Assembly (NCBI GenBank): GCA_034509495.1
Contig: CM067503.1
Span: 18,198,600-18,262,599, forward strand
DNA length: 64,000 bases
From: Acestrorhynchus altus
Lineage: Eukaryota; Chordata; Actinopteri; Characiformes; Acestrorhynchidae
Direction of reading: 5' to 3'
A program made the translations under genes and the position numbers. Positions 46,273 through 58,045 of this stretch are shown here, piece by piece (the stretch's first letter is position 1; each line of letters opens with the position of its first letter). Below the pieces are notes generated by a model, which made no database searches, was not told where the DNA came from, and saw nothing but the letters and a program-made list of their open reading frames with translations.

Positions 46273-46770
46273 CCCCAGAAAGGAGTTGTATATTCTGATG
46301 TCATCAGGGACAAAAGGGGTTTTTAAGTCTATTGGTCCTGCACTTGGGAAGGAGCAGTCTGTCACTGAACAGGCTCCTCTGTTGGCTGATGACAGTGTGC
46401 GGAGTGTGACTGGCATTGTCCATAATCTCCAGTAGTTTGCTCATATTCCTCTGCCACCACCACCAGAGAGTCCAGCTTCTTGCCAACTACAGAGACAGTT
46501 TGTCCTCCCTGGATGTGTCCTTCTTTAATATGCACACCACTGTGTAGAACAGGACACTGATGACTGGCTTAAGCACAATTAGTGAGGTGACTTTTATTTT
46601 GTTGCAAAATGAGGTCCTGCTTTCCTGTGGGAAAATGGACTCTGTTGGACAGTTCTCTGGCTGATAAACCACAGACCCTAATGCAGTAGCCAAAGAAAAG
46701 CAGTAGGGTGACAGCTCTGTGGTTTGGTTCAAGGTGCAGAATTCCTTTCTGAATTTAAACAGCCTACTTA
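46273..46770 (-). mobile_element. LINE 3' fragment (ORF2 C-terminus)
   Basis: Minus-strand frames read SWTLWWWWQRNMSKLLEIMD, then SLFSDRLLLPKCRTNRLKNPF and after a frameshift FVPDDIRIYNS. This matches the R-L-R-x-x-R-T-x-R-x-x-x-SFVPxAIRLxNS ending of fish non-LTR retrotransposons. It is 5'-truncated and frame-broken, with a microsatellite 3' tail. Confidence 0.7.
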
Positions 46771-47347
46771 GCAACAGGACTTTTATTGACCTTTTTGGCG
46801 TTACAGTTTCAGCCTTTGCTCTGACAACACCAAAGGTCCATCAAGTGTACAAAGAAAGATCCTCACTGACAATGAGCATGCACACAGTGACAGATGTATC
46901 ACATTCAAGGACAGCAAGAAAGAGCTGGCACACACACATTTGGACATAGTGATCCAACTGCTTGCCCACCATGTGCTAAAGTGGAGCTGAGGAACCTGCA
47001 GTAGTAAGTAAGCAATCTGCAGTAGAAGTAAAGCTGCAGTAGCATCCAGTCCTCAGCAACTATTTCCACAGACTGGTGAAATCACATTGCTACAAGAGCA
47101 GTCATAATGGGCCCACTTTTAACCGAGCTAGGGGCAGTTGTAACTGATCTCAAAAAACAATTACAGGATTTTATACACGACAAACATGAGTTACAATGTT
47201 CCTACTGCACAGTTCTTGCAAGCCTTGTCCTGCTCACTTCACCAGAGCTGTGGATGTGTGCTATCGCCAAAGGGCTATAGTTATCTATCAGAGCACTTCA
47301 TGAAATGCTATATCTATATTCAGTAAAATAACTAACATAACCGAGAG
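46771..47347. other. Intronic, nothing recognised
   Basis: No clear family; the start may still be diverged LINE sequence. Confidence 0.4.
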
Positions 47348-47560
47348 AGCAGCAGTGGCCCAAAGGTTAGAGAAGTGGGGGGTGGGACAAGAAGGCTGCA
47401 GGTTCAATCTCCAGGACTGGCAGCTGCTGAGGTGCAAGGCACTTAACCCCAAATTGCTCTCCAGGCATCCTGGGTGTGTGTTGTCACTGCCCTAAACACT
47501 AGAGTGAGTGGGTTCACTGGCATAAATGGGTTAAATGAGGTTGAATTCTATTATACTTTT
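47348..47560 (+). mobile_element. tRNA-derived SINE
   Basis: The head resembles a tRNA: an A-box-like CAGTGGCCCAAAGGTTAGAG (47352 on) and a B-box GGTTCAATCTCC at 47401-47412 (one mismatch to GGTTCRANNCC). The body (CTTAACCCCAAATTGCTCTC, CTGCCCTAAACACTAGAGTG, GGGTTAAATGAGGTTGAATT) is typical of a fish tRNA-SINE. Confidence 0.8.
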
Positions 47561-47689
47561 GTTCAATGGAGATTGATGGGTGCTTAAAGCAACATTATGG
47601 AGGCAACCAGATGCTGAACCTGGAATAGCAAGAACAGAGATGCTATTCTCCCTATGTACAATTTTGATTGAATTTAGAGTTCAGTGTAA

Positions 47690-47741
47690 TGCGTAATATA
47701 ATAATATAATATAATATAATATAATATAATATAATATAATA
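47690..47741. repeat. (ATAAT)n pentanucleotide repeat
   Basis: About ten AATAT/ATAAT units. Confidence 0.95.
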
Positions 47742-47775
47742 TATCAGTAAAAGTCAGCAGTTTTCTCACATATTT

Positions 47776-48066
47776 TACACTGACATGCCAAAAGTCATGG
47801 GATATCAGTGACCTCATAATGTCACAGACCCAAAGTTGTCAAGAGCATACTGTGCAGGCTGGTGGTGTTTCCATACTGGTGTGGGATATATTCAGATCCC
47901 ATTGGTTGGATCCACTGTTCAGCCTAAACACATCATTGTCTCTGTCTGTGCCTGCTATGATTCACTGCTTGATAACCATTTGTAGCCCTTCATGGACTTC
48001 ATGTACCCATCACAGTGATGGGACATTTCATGGAATGTTATCCCATGACTTCTGTCATATCAGGGT
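47776..48066. mobile_element. Short CCAAAAGTCATGGG-family element
   Basis: Left end TACACTGACATGCCAAAAGT CATGGGATAT; right end ATCCCATGACTTCTGTCATA is the diverged inverse. About 290 bp, no frame. Confidence 0.75.
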
Positions 48067-48734
48067 ATATGCATGTCAAAACAGTTTTAGATCATTTTAG
48101 ATAATCTAGGTAAAGATGATAGCTGATTTCACGTTTGATCTAAGGGATATGTTTTTTGCAGGACTGTGATTCATTATCTGCCAACAACTGCACAGATCAC
48201 CTTGTTCTGTGCGTACATAATAAAAATGCACTTTATGTATTTTTTTTCTCCAGGCAATACTTGAGTGTTTAAAAGCTTTAGACAACATTATAACATCTCT
48301 GTAAAAGCAATTTTGATTGATCCAGGCTATATTTACTCTTTTCTCCTGCTGTATCTCTACAGTGGTGGGGGTTGCTGTGTTGCATGCTAAAATTAGAAAT
48401 TTCCTGTACCAGGATATACATGCTTTCAAACACAACAAGCTATGAATGGCCAGTGCAAAAGGTTCAAAAGGTGGTGGGCAGTGACGCCAGTAGTGTCGGA
48501 CTCAGTCATCCTTTCTGTTGACAAAGCTGACTAAGAGAATAAGGAAATACTGAGGTGCTTACTGTTCCAGTGCTAAATGTAAAGTGACCTTTACACTGCA
48601 CATTCTAAGCTAAATTCAAAAACCAGAAATTTTAATAACACATTTTTCAGTTTCTTTTCTAAACTGTATAAGATGTAAAAATGTATTTTCCATAATAAAC
48701 TGTTAAGCAAATCTGTTACAATCCTACATGTTAT

Positions 48735-48960
48735 TCTTACTTGATCTTCTTGTGCCATTTGACACCATAGACCAAATTATCCTACTGGACAGACAGTGGA
48801 ACAGTCTGGAGACTGACCACTATCAGTTTAAAGATGTGAATGTGAATCATCTGTACATCCAAAAGTAATTTGTAATGTCCCTCGAGGTTCATCTCGAGGA
48901 CATCTACTCTTCCCCTCATATATCACTGGATATTGTTTGAAGTGCTTTGTTCGTCAGTGC
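48735..48960 (+). pseudogene. LINE reverse transcriptase fragment
   Basis: LILLVPFDTIDQIILLDRQW resembles LLDLSAAFDTVDHxILLxRL of L2-type reverse transcriptases, and further on CNVPRGSSRGHLLFPSYIT resembles CGVPQGSVLGPLLFxLYI. It is a short, frame-broken remnant. Confidence 0.65.
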
Positions 48961-50149
48961 ATGACTGACCTATTTAAACTATTATGGACAGTTACAGTTA
49001 ATTAGATCCCACGACTCTGGTAATGTATTAGCAGTGCCTTGAATTACGAAAGCTACTTCAGCAGGAAGAGTTGTTTTCCTACAGAGTCCTCCAGGTGAGA
49101 AAGAAATAATTATATTTGAATCATTTTAAGCTATTTGTTCTGACAATTTATTTAAATAATTAATTTCCCCTTCAACAGTGTTCTAGTGAAATCTGACCAA
49201 TTTACAATTTTCCTGCTGAAAATGATTATCATGAGATTCATTGAGTTCATCCACACAGGGCATCTTTAAAATAAAAATAACTAGAATTAGAAATAAATGA
49301 GTTAGACTACAATTTGAGTATAAAACTGGGATCAGAAACATTAATCAGACAGGCACATTTACTCTCCCCCTCCATCACATGCATGCGTGCATCACAGGTG
49401 TATTGAGGTAAATCCATGCTGGAAGCAGGGGAAGTTCTTCAAGAAGTATTCTTAGAAAGTTGGGGAAAGCCATTGTGACATCCCCCATTCAACAGCAAAA
49501 TAGAGAGAGAAACCTCATTAGTCATCCCCCAATAAGCCCTGCATAGACTCTCACTAGTCATGGCTAATAACAATATCACTCTGAAGTGAAGTTTGATCCT
49601 ATTCATATGACAATCAGAGATTTAGTTGTCTTTCTCCTCTATGTAAGGTCGTTTTTCAGAACGTTTCCCGAACAAATCAGTCCACAATTCTGAGCTCATT
49701 ATCGCTGGTTTGTTTTCACACAGAACAATTCCATTTGAACCGTGAATCAGCTTTGCAATTTTGAACATCACTTTCATGCCTAGATGTACTGTTATTGATT
49801 CATATTCAGCTGAAATGAGTCCATTTTTGACCAGAAACACAAAATTAGTTAACATGAAACAGATACTACAGGAGAGTTAAATAAGTGGTGTAGATTGGAG
49901 GGATTCATAGATATATATACGATTGAGATGCTGGTGCTGTCACTTTTGCACACTGAGGTTTGCTACTGGTAAACAACTCAACCATATATATCTCAAGAGG
50001 AATTTCTACATATGTGACTAAAAATGCATTTCTAAATTAGTATAATAATATGTACTAAATGTATTTTGAGACTTGGGCATATGCACAATTTACTAGATAC
50101 CCAGAATTTAAATGATTTTAACAGAAAATATTACAAAGCAACAAATGGA
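48961..50149. other. Intronic, nothing recognised
   Basis: No coding exon or repeat family identified. Confidence 0.5.
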
Positions 50150-50380
50150 ACCTAACCCTTACTCTTACCCTAACCATAACCATCTGTAACCTAAAGTGAA
50201 TCTAAACTTAACTCCTACCCTAACCCAAAGCTTAACCATAACATAAACCTTACCTAACCCTTACTATAACCTTATTACTATAACCCTTACTATAACTAAT
50301 TTAACCTAAATTTAAGTTAAACTTTACAATTACCATAACCCTAAACTTAAATCTAAAGTTAACCTAAACCTAACTACATA
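50150..50380. repeat. Degenerate CCTAAC/CCATAACC telomere-like repeat
   Basis: About 230 bp of irregular CCTAACCCTTAC, CTTACCCTAACCATAACC, CCTAACCCAAAG-type words; related to but not a clean (CCCTAA)n array. Confidence 0.8.
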
Positions 50381-51639
50381 AGTACATAGCAGGCTGGTTT
50401 ATGCCTATTTGGCAAAACAGTGCCACCAATGGGTGGGAGCTTGTTATGAATAGTAATATGTACAAAAATGTGAGTATGCAAATCATGCAAATGTTTTAAT
50501 TCTTGGTTGCACATTTTAGTCATATATGTACATATTTGGAAGTTCTTGTTAATATATATCACAATTATCTGTGTGTGTATTCATTTTGGCTTTAGCACAA
50601 GATCAGGTTCTGGTTCTTCTCATTTGTCTGGTCCAGCTTGAACACCAAAGAGATACCTGCATAAGCTATTAAGCCTTCGGATGCAATTGAGAGTCTTAAG
50701 ATTTTGATGCTATTGAAAACCAAATAGACTTTAATGAAAGTGTGAATCCAGCCCATTATTTAGTGAATTGAAGACAATCGTGGTTCAGTTAGTCATATTC
50801 TTCTGATTATAGTGATTAGTCATTGGGTTTCATGTTAAATTAGTCATTGTTTTTCATTACTTTACATTACTGAATTCTGTCTCATAACACATTGCTATTG
50901 TCATGTTATTGTTTTGCTCTCTGGAGTCAGCTGTTGTCAATCTATTCTGGAGTCACTTAATGTATGAAGAGAAGGGAAGCACAGAAGAGCACACACTTAA
51001 GATTAGCTTCTCAGTTTCATGCTGAGAAAAACAGCAGTGTGTGGAACTGATCTCAGCAGGGTGATTACATCTCCAGGAAGAGACTTGGTCTCTGTTTCAG
51101 AGGATTTTAAATTGATGTGGTAGCCATAATGGCAAAGTTAGTACTTGGTGTGCAAATGTGCTTCTGTACCTGAGAAAATAATGTAGTCCTTTTGATTTAT
51201 GGTGCAATTTCTCTCATGCCACTTTAGGTTATCATCAGAACAGGCAAACATAAATTGAATCGTTTACTACTCAGAGGTCTGACAGCATGAATAAAGAAAA
51301 GCATAGCACAGTTGATTAAATGTCAAATAAATTCATTGCATGCTTTGCTGTTCCTCTAGACAAAGGACCATTCTGACCTTAACACATTCCCTTCACATTC
51401 ATCTGATCCAGATCAGTTTAATCTACTAATCAAAGGTAAAATAAATGTGAATAATTACAGTTGCAAGAATACGTACGTAAATCCTTTTGGATGTCAGCAC
51501 TGATAACATAAATATGTGACCTAATCATTATTTAAGTGACAATAAAAACATTGTCAAATCAAAATAATAACATAAATTCAGTGCTGTTGCTACACTGTAA
51601 ATGTCTTCTCCAGTTTTGTCCAATACTAGTGCATCTCAA
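50381..51639. other. Intronic; single MITE arm near 51625
   Basis: Apart from ACTAGTGCATCTCAAGAAAG at 51626, nothing recognised. Confidence 0.5.
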
Positions 51640-51910
51640 GAAAGTTGAATATGTTGTCACACTGCTGCCTTGTTTTGTTAAGCCATGTGCCTTTCAGGTG
51701 TTTCCACCATTGCCCTGCCTTGTCATCAGTGTTCCCACCTGTGCCTCCATTGTAGTCCTGCCCTCACGTTAACTTCTCCAGGTGTGTCTCGTCTGTGTGT
51801 ATATAGCCCTTTGTTTTAGCATGTCTTTGTCTGTTGTTTGCATTTGCATTCCTTGTCAGTTTGGTTTTGCAGTTTTGTTTTAGTTCATGCTTCATTTACA
51901 CATGTGACAG
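51640..51910 (+). repeat. Possible LTR or retroposon remnant
   Basis: C/T-rich text with GGTGTGTCTCGTCTGTGTGT ATATAGCCC, then TTTAGCATGTCTTTGTCTG. It recalls a fish retrotransposon LTR with a TATA-like core, but no paired LTR or coding part is seen. Confidence 0.35.
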
Positions 51911-52139
51911 ACCTACAATGGCTGTAGCGGGTAAGGGGATGGCCACGTTGAGCAATCTGCCAAGATCCTTCTGGCATGGGTCCTCCTGTGGGTTTATCCA
52001 TATAATTACATGTATAAACAGTATTTCATATTGTTTTTATTTTCATGCATATTTTGTATTTGTAATTTGTATTGTTTTTTTGTCCTGCTAATAGTTTATT
52101 AGTTCAATTCTACAGCATGATATATTTTGTATTTTGTAT

Positions 52140-52240
52140 AATGTGCATCTTCGTCTACTTGCTGCTCTTTATCTACTTTATTCTGCTGTATCAAAGCACA
52201 TTTCCTCCATGGGATAATAAACGGCTATCTTATCCTACAT
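52140..52240 (+). repeat. LINE 3' tail copy
   Basis: CTGCTGTATCAAAGCACATTT CCTCCATGGGATAATAAACG GCTATCTTATCC matches the 3' terminus of the LINE at 21800-21895. Confidence 0.65.
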
Positions 52241-53822
52241 CCATGTTTTTTTGGAATGGATACAAACACTCAAGCCTGAAAAACATATTTTTTCTGGATT
52301 CATGGCTCGTCACTATGCAGAAAAGCTTGTAAACATGTTGTGGTTCTTAGAGGAGATGAGCTGAAGCAGTGAAGTGACAAAATGTTCCAATCATGCAGCT
52401 CAGGAGCAAATCACTTGCAGCAGACCAAAGTTCTCTCAAAGCAAATCCCAGACCATCAATTTCAGGAGGATGAGAGACCCTGGGTTCGAATACTGCTTTC
52501 ACACCTGACCAAACAAACTGAACTCAAGGTCCAACACCCTACACACACACACACACCCTAAAATTAATATTTAAAACTAGTTTAATTCTGAGAAATTCTG
52601 TTTAGAATTAGGCTCACTTCAGTTTTCTTCATTTTTCATTATGGTGTATCCAGTAGATGTTTCTTCATGCGTTTGATGTTTGTTTTGACCATGGGAGGAT
52701 TTTTTCGTGCTACTTTCACCTCTGGCTTGCTCAGTTGGGACTCAGACCCAGACCCTGGTGACAACATCCTTTGTTTTGTAACTGAATAAATAAACCTCAC
52801 TCCAAAACTAATTATTCCAAATTTGAATTTAGGGCAAAAACAACACAGTACAAAAAGTACAAAGGAACAGTTTAAAAAAAACAAGTTTGTGTATTGGAAT
52901 GTCAGAGCTTGAGACAAAGACAAGAGCAAAGACAATGTGCCTGCACATAAACTCACAGGCCTATCCTCCATTTTCAGAATGTGCCAATGCCATTACAAAC
53001 CTGTAAATATGCAATATCAGAAGTGCAGATTTGGTCAAATGAAATTAATCAATACACTGACTGATGTGTCTATGGCCTAAAATAGTATTAGCAACACTGT
53101 TTCATCATGGCCCTTCCTGTCACACCAATACCAATACAGCAATAAACGTGTTTCCTAGCACAAATAAGCCTTCAATAATGTCTTGGTCACTAAACCTAGA
53201 AATTCAAGGCTGATGAGAGTGTGTACGAGTGCGGAATAATTTGTTTATTATGAAAAATACAGCAAAATACAGCAAAAGGTGTGAAACTGAGGGTCTGGAA
53301 GTAAACCCAGAAAAAATAAGACATGAGTGCATATACTTCAGTTACACATGAACTAATTACTTAGACATATTTTGTCTAAAAATGTGCGACTACTGTTAGC
53401 ATATTCGCAGTCTTGTGTATTGTGATAAACCGTAATTGTTTGGCAAAAAGATGACTGCACTCTTGTGCACTTTTAGTTTTAGTTTCAGTGGCATACATAA
53501 CTCAGATCTGTTTTTTTTCCAGAAGAATTGGGACGTGTATAAAGGGAGGTAACCCAGTCAGAAGAAGGTTAAGTTAGAGTCACTGGCCTGTTTTCCACTG
53601 CAGAGCTGAACGGATCGAAGCTCAGAGGGTAACTATTTCGGTAGCTTCTGCACACAGACAAAGTTCGGCATGCAATGCTTACAAACAAAGCTAAGCCCGG
53701 TTTTCTCAGCATGGTTTGCTAACTTTACTTGATGTAGAGGATCCACTCTACATTTACGTGACCCACCTTTGTAGTTGCCAGTATGGAAAATAGCAGAGTC
53801 GGATATATAAACACATATAAAT
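52241..53822. other. Intronic; one unassigned minus-strand frame
   Basis: The minus-strand frame at 52971-52639 is open for 110 codons. Its last ~40 residues (after an acceptor-like TTTATTTATTCAG) are basic and protein-like. I do not recognise it. The rest is featureless. Confidence 0.35.
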
Positions 53823-55395
53823 ACAAAAGTATTCATACCCCTTGAACTTTTCCATATTTTATCACATTACAACCACAAACATAAATATCATTGGAATTTA
53901 ATGTGAAAGACCAACACAAAGTGGTATACAATTGTGAACTGGAAAGAAAATTATACATGATTCAAAACATTTTTTACAAATAAAATACTGAAAAGTGTGG
54001 TGTGCAAAAGTATTCAGTCTTTTCTCTTAGTGCAACCAATAGCTTTCAGAAGTAGACTGATGACTGCTAATGACTAAAAAGAGTCCACCTGTGTGTAATC
54101 TAATCTCAATACAAATACGGCTGCTCTGTGATGGCCTCGGGAGGTTGGTTAAGAGAATATTGGGGAGTTAACAGCATCAAGAAGTCCAAATAACACACCA
54201 GACAGGAATAAGGTTGTGGAGAGGTTTAAAGCAGGCTTAGGCTATGAAAAGATTTCCCAAGCTTTGAACAGCTCACAGAGCACTGTTCAATCCATTATCC
54301 AGAAATGGAAAGAGTATGGCACAACTGTAAACCTACCAAGACAAGGCCGTTCAAACTTACAGGCTGAACAATGAGAGCACTGATCAGAGATGCAGCCAAG
54401 AGGCCCATGGTGACTCTGGACGAAATGCAGAGATACACAGCTCAGGTGGGGAAATTTGTCCACAGGACAACTTAGTAGTGGACTGCACAAAAATGTGGTC
54501 TTTATGGAAGAGTGGCAAGAAGAAAGCCAAAGAAAACCATAAAAGGTCCCGTTTGCAGTTTTTCAGAAGCCATGTTGGAGACACAGCAAACATGGGGACA
54601 AGGTGCTTTGGTCAGATGAGACCAAAATTTAACTTTTTAGCCAAAATGCAAAACGCTATGTGTGGCAGAGAATTAACACTGCACATCACTCTGAGAACAC
54701 CATCCCCACTGTCAAATATGGTGGTGGCAGCACCACAGGGCTGCTTCTCTTCAGCAGGGACAGGGAAGTTGCTCAGAAGTTGATGGGAAGATGAATGGAG
54801 CCAAATACAGGGCAATCTTGGAAGAAAACCTGTTGGAGTCTGCAAAAGACTTGAGACTGGGGCAGAGGTTCACCTTCCAGCAGGACAACGACTCTAAACA
54901 TAAAGCCAAGGCTACAATGGAATGGTTTAAAACAAAACATATTCATGTGTTCGAATGGCCCAGTCAAAGTCCAGACCTAAACCCAATCGAGAATTTGTGG
55001 CAAGATCTGAAAACTGCTGTTCACAAAAGCTCTCCATCTAATCTGACTGAACTTGAGCTGTTTTGCCAAGATGAATGGGCAAAAATTTCAGTCACTAAAT
55101 GTGCAAAGCTGGTGGAGACATACCCTAAAAGACTTGCAGCTGTAATTGTAGCAAAAGGTGATTCCACAACGTATTGACTCAAGGGGGCTGAATAGTTTTG
55201 CACACCGCACTTTTCATTTTTTTACTCGTAAAAAATGTTTTGAATCATGTATAATTTTCTTTCAACTTCACAATTGTGTACCACTTTGTGTTGGTCTTTC
55301 ACATTAAATTCCAATGAAATATATTTGTTTGTGGATGTAATGGGACAAAATATGGAAAAGTTCAAGGGGTATGAATACATTTGCAAGACATTGTA
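53823..55395 (+). mobile_element. Tc1-like transposon, near full length
   Basis: About 1.57 kb with long inverted repeats: left AAAAGTATTCATACCCCTTG AAC through GTGGTATACAATTGTGAACT to about 54010; right from CGCACTTTTCA (55207) through TTCACAATTGTGTACCACTT to CAAGGGGTATGAATACATTT (55363-55382). It encloses a decayed transposase gene. A reverse-oriented partial copy is at 4883-5340. Confidence 0.9.
54190..55177 (+). pseudogene. Tc1 transposase, frame-broken
   Basis: Transposase of the Tc1 family. The 5' half is broken by frameshifts and stops (GLYGRVARRKPKKTIKGP-like text near 54496 in a non-initial frame). The 3' half, 54791-55177, is open: Asp32 in FTFQQDNDSKHKAKAT and Glu67 in WPSQSPDLNPIENLW are spaced by 34 residues, the DD34E signature. 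It ends LAAVIVAKGDSTTY. Not functional as it stands. Confidence 0.88.
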
Positions 55396-55719
55396 TTTAA
55401 ATATATATATATATATACTCCTCTTTTTTTTTAACCAGCCCCTTTACCCTCTCAGGGGCCCACACATCACTGGCAGAGACCATATTTCGGTCTGTGGAAA
55501 CAATTTCAAGTTTTAATTACTGGATTAAACAGTTTATTAGAAAGATCATACATCTACTCATTCAGGTAGTTGTGTAATCAGTGAGTCACATGGCAGCAGT
55601 GCATTGTACATAATATTTGTAAATATGGGCCATCAGCTTCAGATACTGTTCACATCAACCGTCAGAATGGGGAAAATAAGAGCTGAGATTTTGCAAATGG
55701 CACGATTGTTAGTGCCAGA
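55396..55719. other. Intronic, short (TA)n then unassigned
   Basis: A short TA run at 55400-55416, then nothing recognised. Confidence 0.5.
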
Positions 55720-56345
55720 AGTGCAGGTCTAAATATATATAGAACCTCTGATCTCTCTGGATTTTCAGCCCATCTCTCAGAACTAATAATGAACATCCAG
55801 TGAGCAGCAGTTCCGTGGAAATGCTTTGTTGATCAGCCAACAAAAAAGGACTGGTTCAAGCTGACAGGCACTCTGTACAACTGTGGCATGCAGAATGCAA
55901 AACACATCCCAACATTAAACCTGTGCAGAGGTCACACGCTCACCAAAACTGAACAACTGAAGGCAAATCTTGTTCTGATGAATCTAGATTCCAATAGAGG
56001 CACTCAGATGGTAGAGTCAGAAACTACCTCATGAAAGCATGGACTGAACCTGCTTTGTGTTAAGTGTCCTCACTGGTGAAGGTGATGTTTTTTTTTATTT
56101 TACAGTCTGTTTGAGCCTTGTTTACCCATATTCTAATAGCTATTTTAAGCATGATAAAACATCAATTTACAAAGAAACAGTTACCTAAACAGTGGCTTTC
56201 CCAGTCACCAGACCTGAATCCAACAGAACCACATGAGCACGAAAGTGTGACAATCATGTCAACATGGATCACAGTCTGAAAAGGATGTCAAGAGCAAAAG
56301 ACAAAGGCTAACATCTGGGCCAGAATATGTTGAAAGTAACACACT
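55720..56345 (+). mobile_element. Diverged Tc1-family fragment
   Basis: Text such as CAGTGAGCAGCAGTTCCGTG, GGCTCACACG-like GGTCACACGCTCACCAAAACT, CTGATGAATCTAGATTCC and CAGTGGCTTTCCCAGTCACC (reading QWLSQSPDLNPTE) identifies a degraded Tc1-like transposase region with deletions, of a different family from 53823-55395. Confidence 0.65.
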
Positions 56346-57124
56346 AAATAAACCCTTTTCTTTCCAGCTATCAGACAAATCAAACAATCGGGTTAAAAAC
56401 AAAAGTATAAGTCACTTGATTTATTTCCTCCTGGGCAGGGTGCTACACTTAAAACAGAAGCAGACAGCCAGACTTTAAATATAAAATGTACACTGTAAAA
56501 AGCACCACACCTTTTCAATTTGAGAGGAAATTCTTAAGGTGCTTCAAGGAACCTTCAAGACTGTTGTCCTTTAATTAAAGGTTCCTTGACCCACCGTAAA
56601 GAGGTTCCTCCAGTTACGAAATAAATAACATTCAAAAGTTCTTTGAGGATTGATGGCTTGTTAGGGAGCCATAAATTCCATAAAACACTGAATTGTAAAC
56701 TATACAAAACACTTTTATATTAGATTGGACTTAAATACTTGAAACACGAACTGCAGAGTTACTTTTAGAAGCTAGGGCACAAAACAGCTAAGTCAGATCA
56801 AAAGAAATGGTCAAAGTAATGGTTAATTTAAGGAGATAATCCAGAAATCAAAGAAATTGGTATATAAGCTCATTTAAAAGGCTTAAATACAACCACTCCA
56901 AACTCAACATACAAACTAATTTAAGGACCTAACACACAGACGCCCTCATAGCTTGAACAAATACATAGATCGGAAAGCCCAAGGAGCAGGTAAATAAACT
57001 GATAAACCGTATAATATGTACATGTTAGCATATCAGGCAGCTTTAAACTAGAACTATGATTGCACATAATACATCGATATTATGTCTGCATTGTACAGTG
57101 ATTTCATTCTGTAATGATGTAGTA
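56346..57124. other. Intronic; possible GGTTCCTT-type MITE
   Basis: 56500-56680 has AAGGAACCTTCAAG / TAAAGGTTCCTTGA-type arms resembling fish MITEs. No coding content. Confidence 0.4.
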
Positions 57125-57325
57125 GAGCACGGGTGCCAAACAGGGTCAGAAACAAACCAGTGTGGCTGCAGGTTTTCATTCTAAACAACCAGCAGCCACC
57201 CCTGATTCCGCTCACTTAATCAGTCAGACAGTCTTCAAACAACAGATCGCATGAGCTTCCATTTGGCTAGAATGAAAACCAGCAGCCACAACGGCCCATT
57301 TCATACCCGGATTGACACCCCTGCA
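57125..57325. mobile_element. Palindromic MITE (GGGTGCCAAAC family)
   Basis: Left CACGGGTGCCAAACAGGGTC with GCTGCAGGTTTTCATTCTAA; right CTAGAATGAAAACCAGCAGC and GATTGACACCCCTGCAG are the inverted counterparts. About 200 bp. Confidence 0.75.
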
Positions 57326-57383
57326 GAACTGCTGGTTCATACAGACTTATATTCCTCATTCCTATAACAATAACCTAATAATT

Positions 57384-57384
57384 C

Positions 57385-57472
<88 letters not shown>

Positions 57473-57486
57473 TATATATATATATA
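57384..57486. repeat. (TA)n(CA)n(TA)n microsatellite
   Basis: Long TA run, CA run and short TA run. Confidence 0.97.
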
Positions 57487-57889
57487 AGCCACACCCGCAA
57501 AGTTTTTCAAAACACTTGGAAAATAACATATATGAGAAGAAAAAGCTGGAAAAAAGCGTGGAAAAAAGTAGTGGCTTATAGTCTGGAAAATACGGTAATT
57601 ACTGAATAATTCTGAAAAATATTGTTGTTTCTGATAGCAGATATAAAGCCTTCATAGACACTCTTATCTTGCACTTCAAGCAAGATAAAAGTGAGATAAC
57701 CCTGCTCTAAACAGAATTGGTTTATTAACCTTCAAAGGCTTTTGATTCCTCTCTTTTTTCGTACTCCGCATATCTCCCTGGGCAGTTTCAGCCAAATCAC
57801 ATGAGTTTAAACAGAGAAAATGGGAAAACAGGGGAAAAATGTTCCAGTAATATATTAACAGAAAAAATGCAAACAAAATAACTAATATA
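57487..57889. other. Intronic, nothing recognised
   Basis: No family or coding content identified. Confidence 0.45.
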
Positions 57890-58045
57890 TATACAACATA
57901 TGGACAAAAGTACTGGGACACCTGCACACTCATTAGTTCCTCTGAAGTCAAGAGTATTGAAAAGAGTTCATCCACCGCTCTAATTTCCAACTCATCCCAA
58001 AAATATTAGATGGAGGATCATCATTCCAGAAAAAAACAGTTCCAT
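57890..58045. mobile_element. Tc1-type MITE arm
   Basis: ATATGGACAAAAGTACTGGG ACACCTGCAC, AAGAGTATTGAAAAGAGTTC and GGAGGATCATCATTCCAG. Fragments of the same family are at about 2170 and 31700. Confidence 0.65.

Noticed and set aside
45925..46416. RERERE and VCLSVCLS frames
   Set aside because: Translations of GA and GACA repeats.
47348..47420. Functional tRNA gene
   Set aside because: A- and B-box-like segments are present but the body is a SINE; there is no consistent cloverleaf and the B box has a mismatch.
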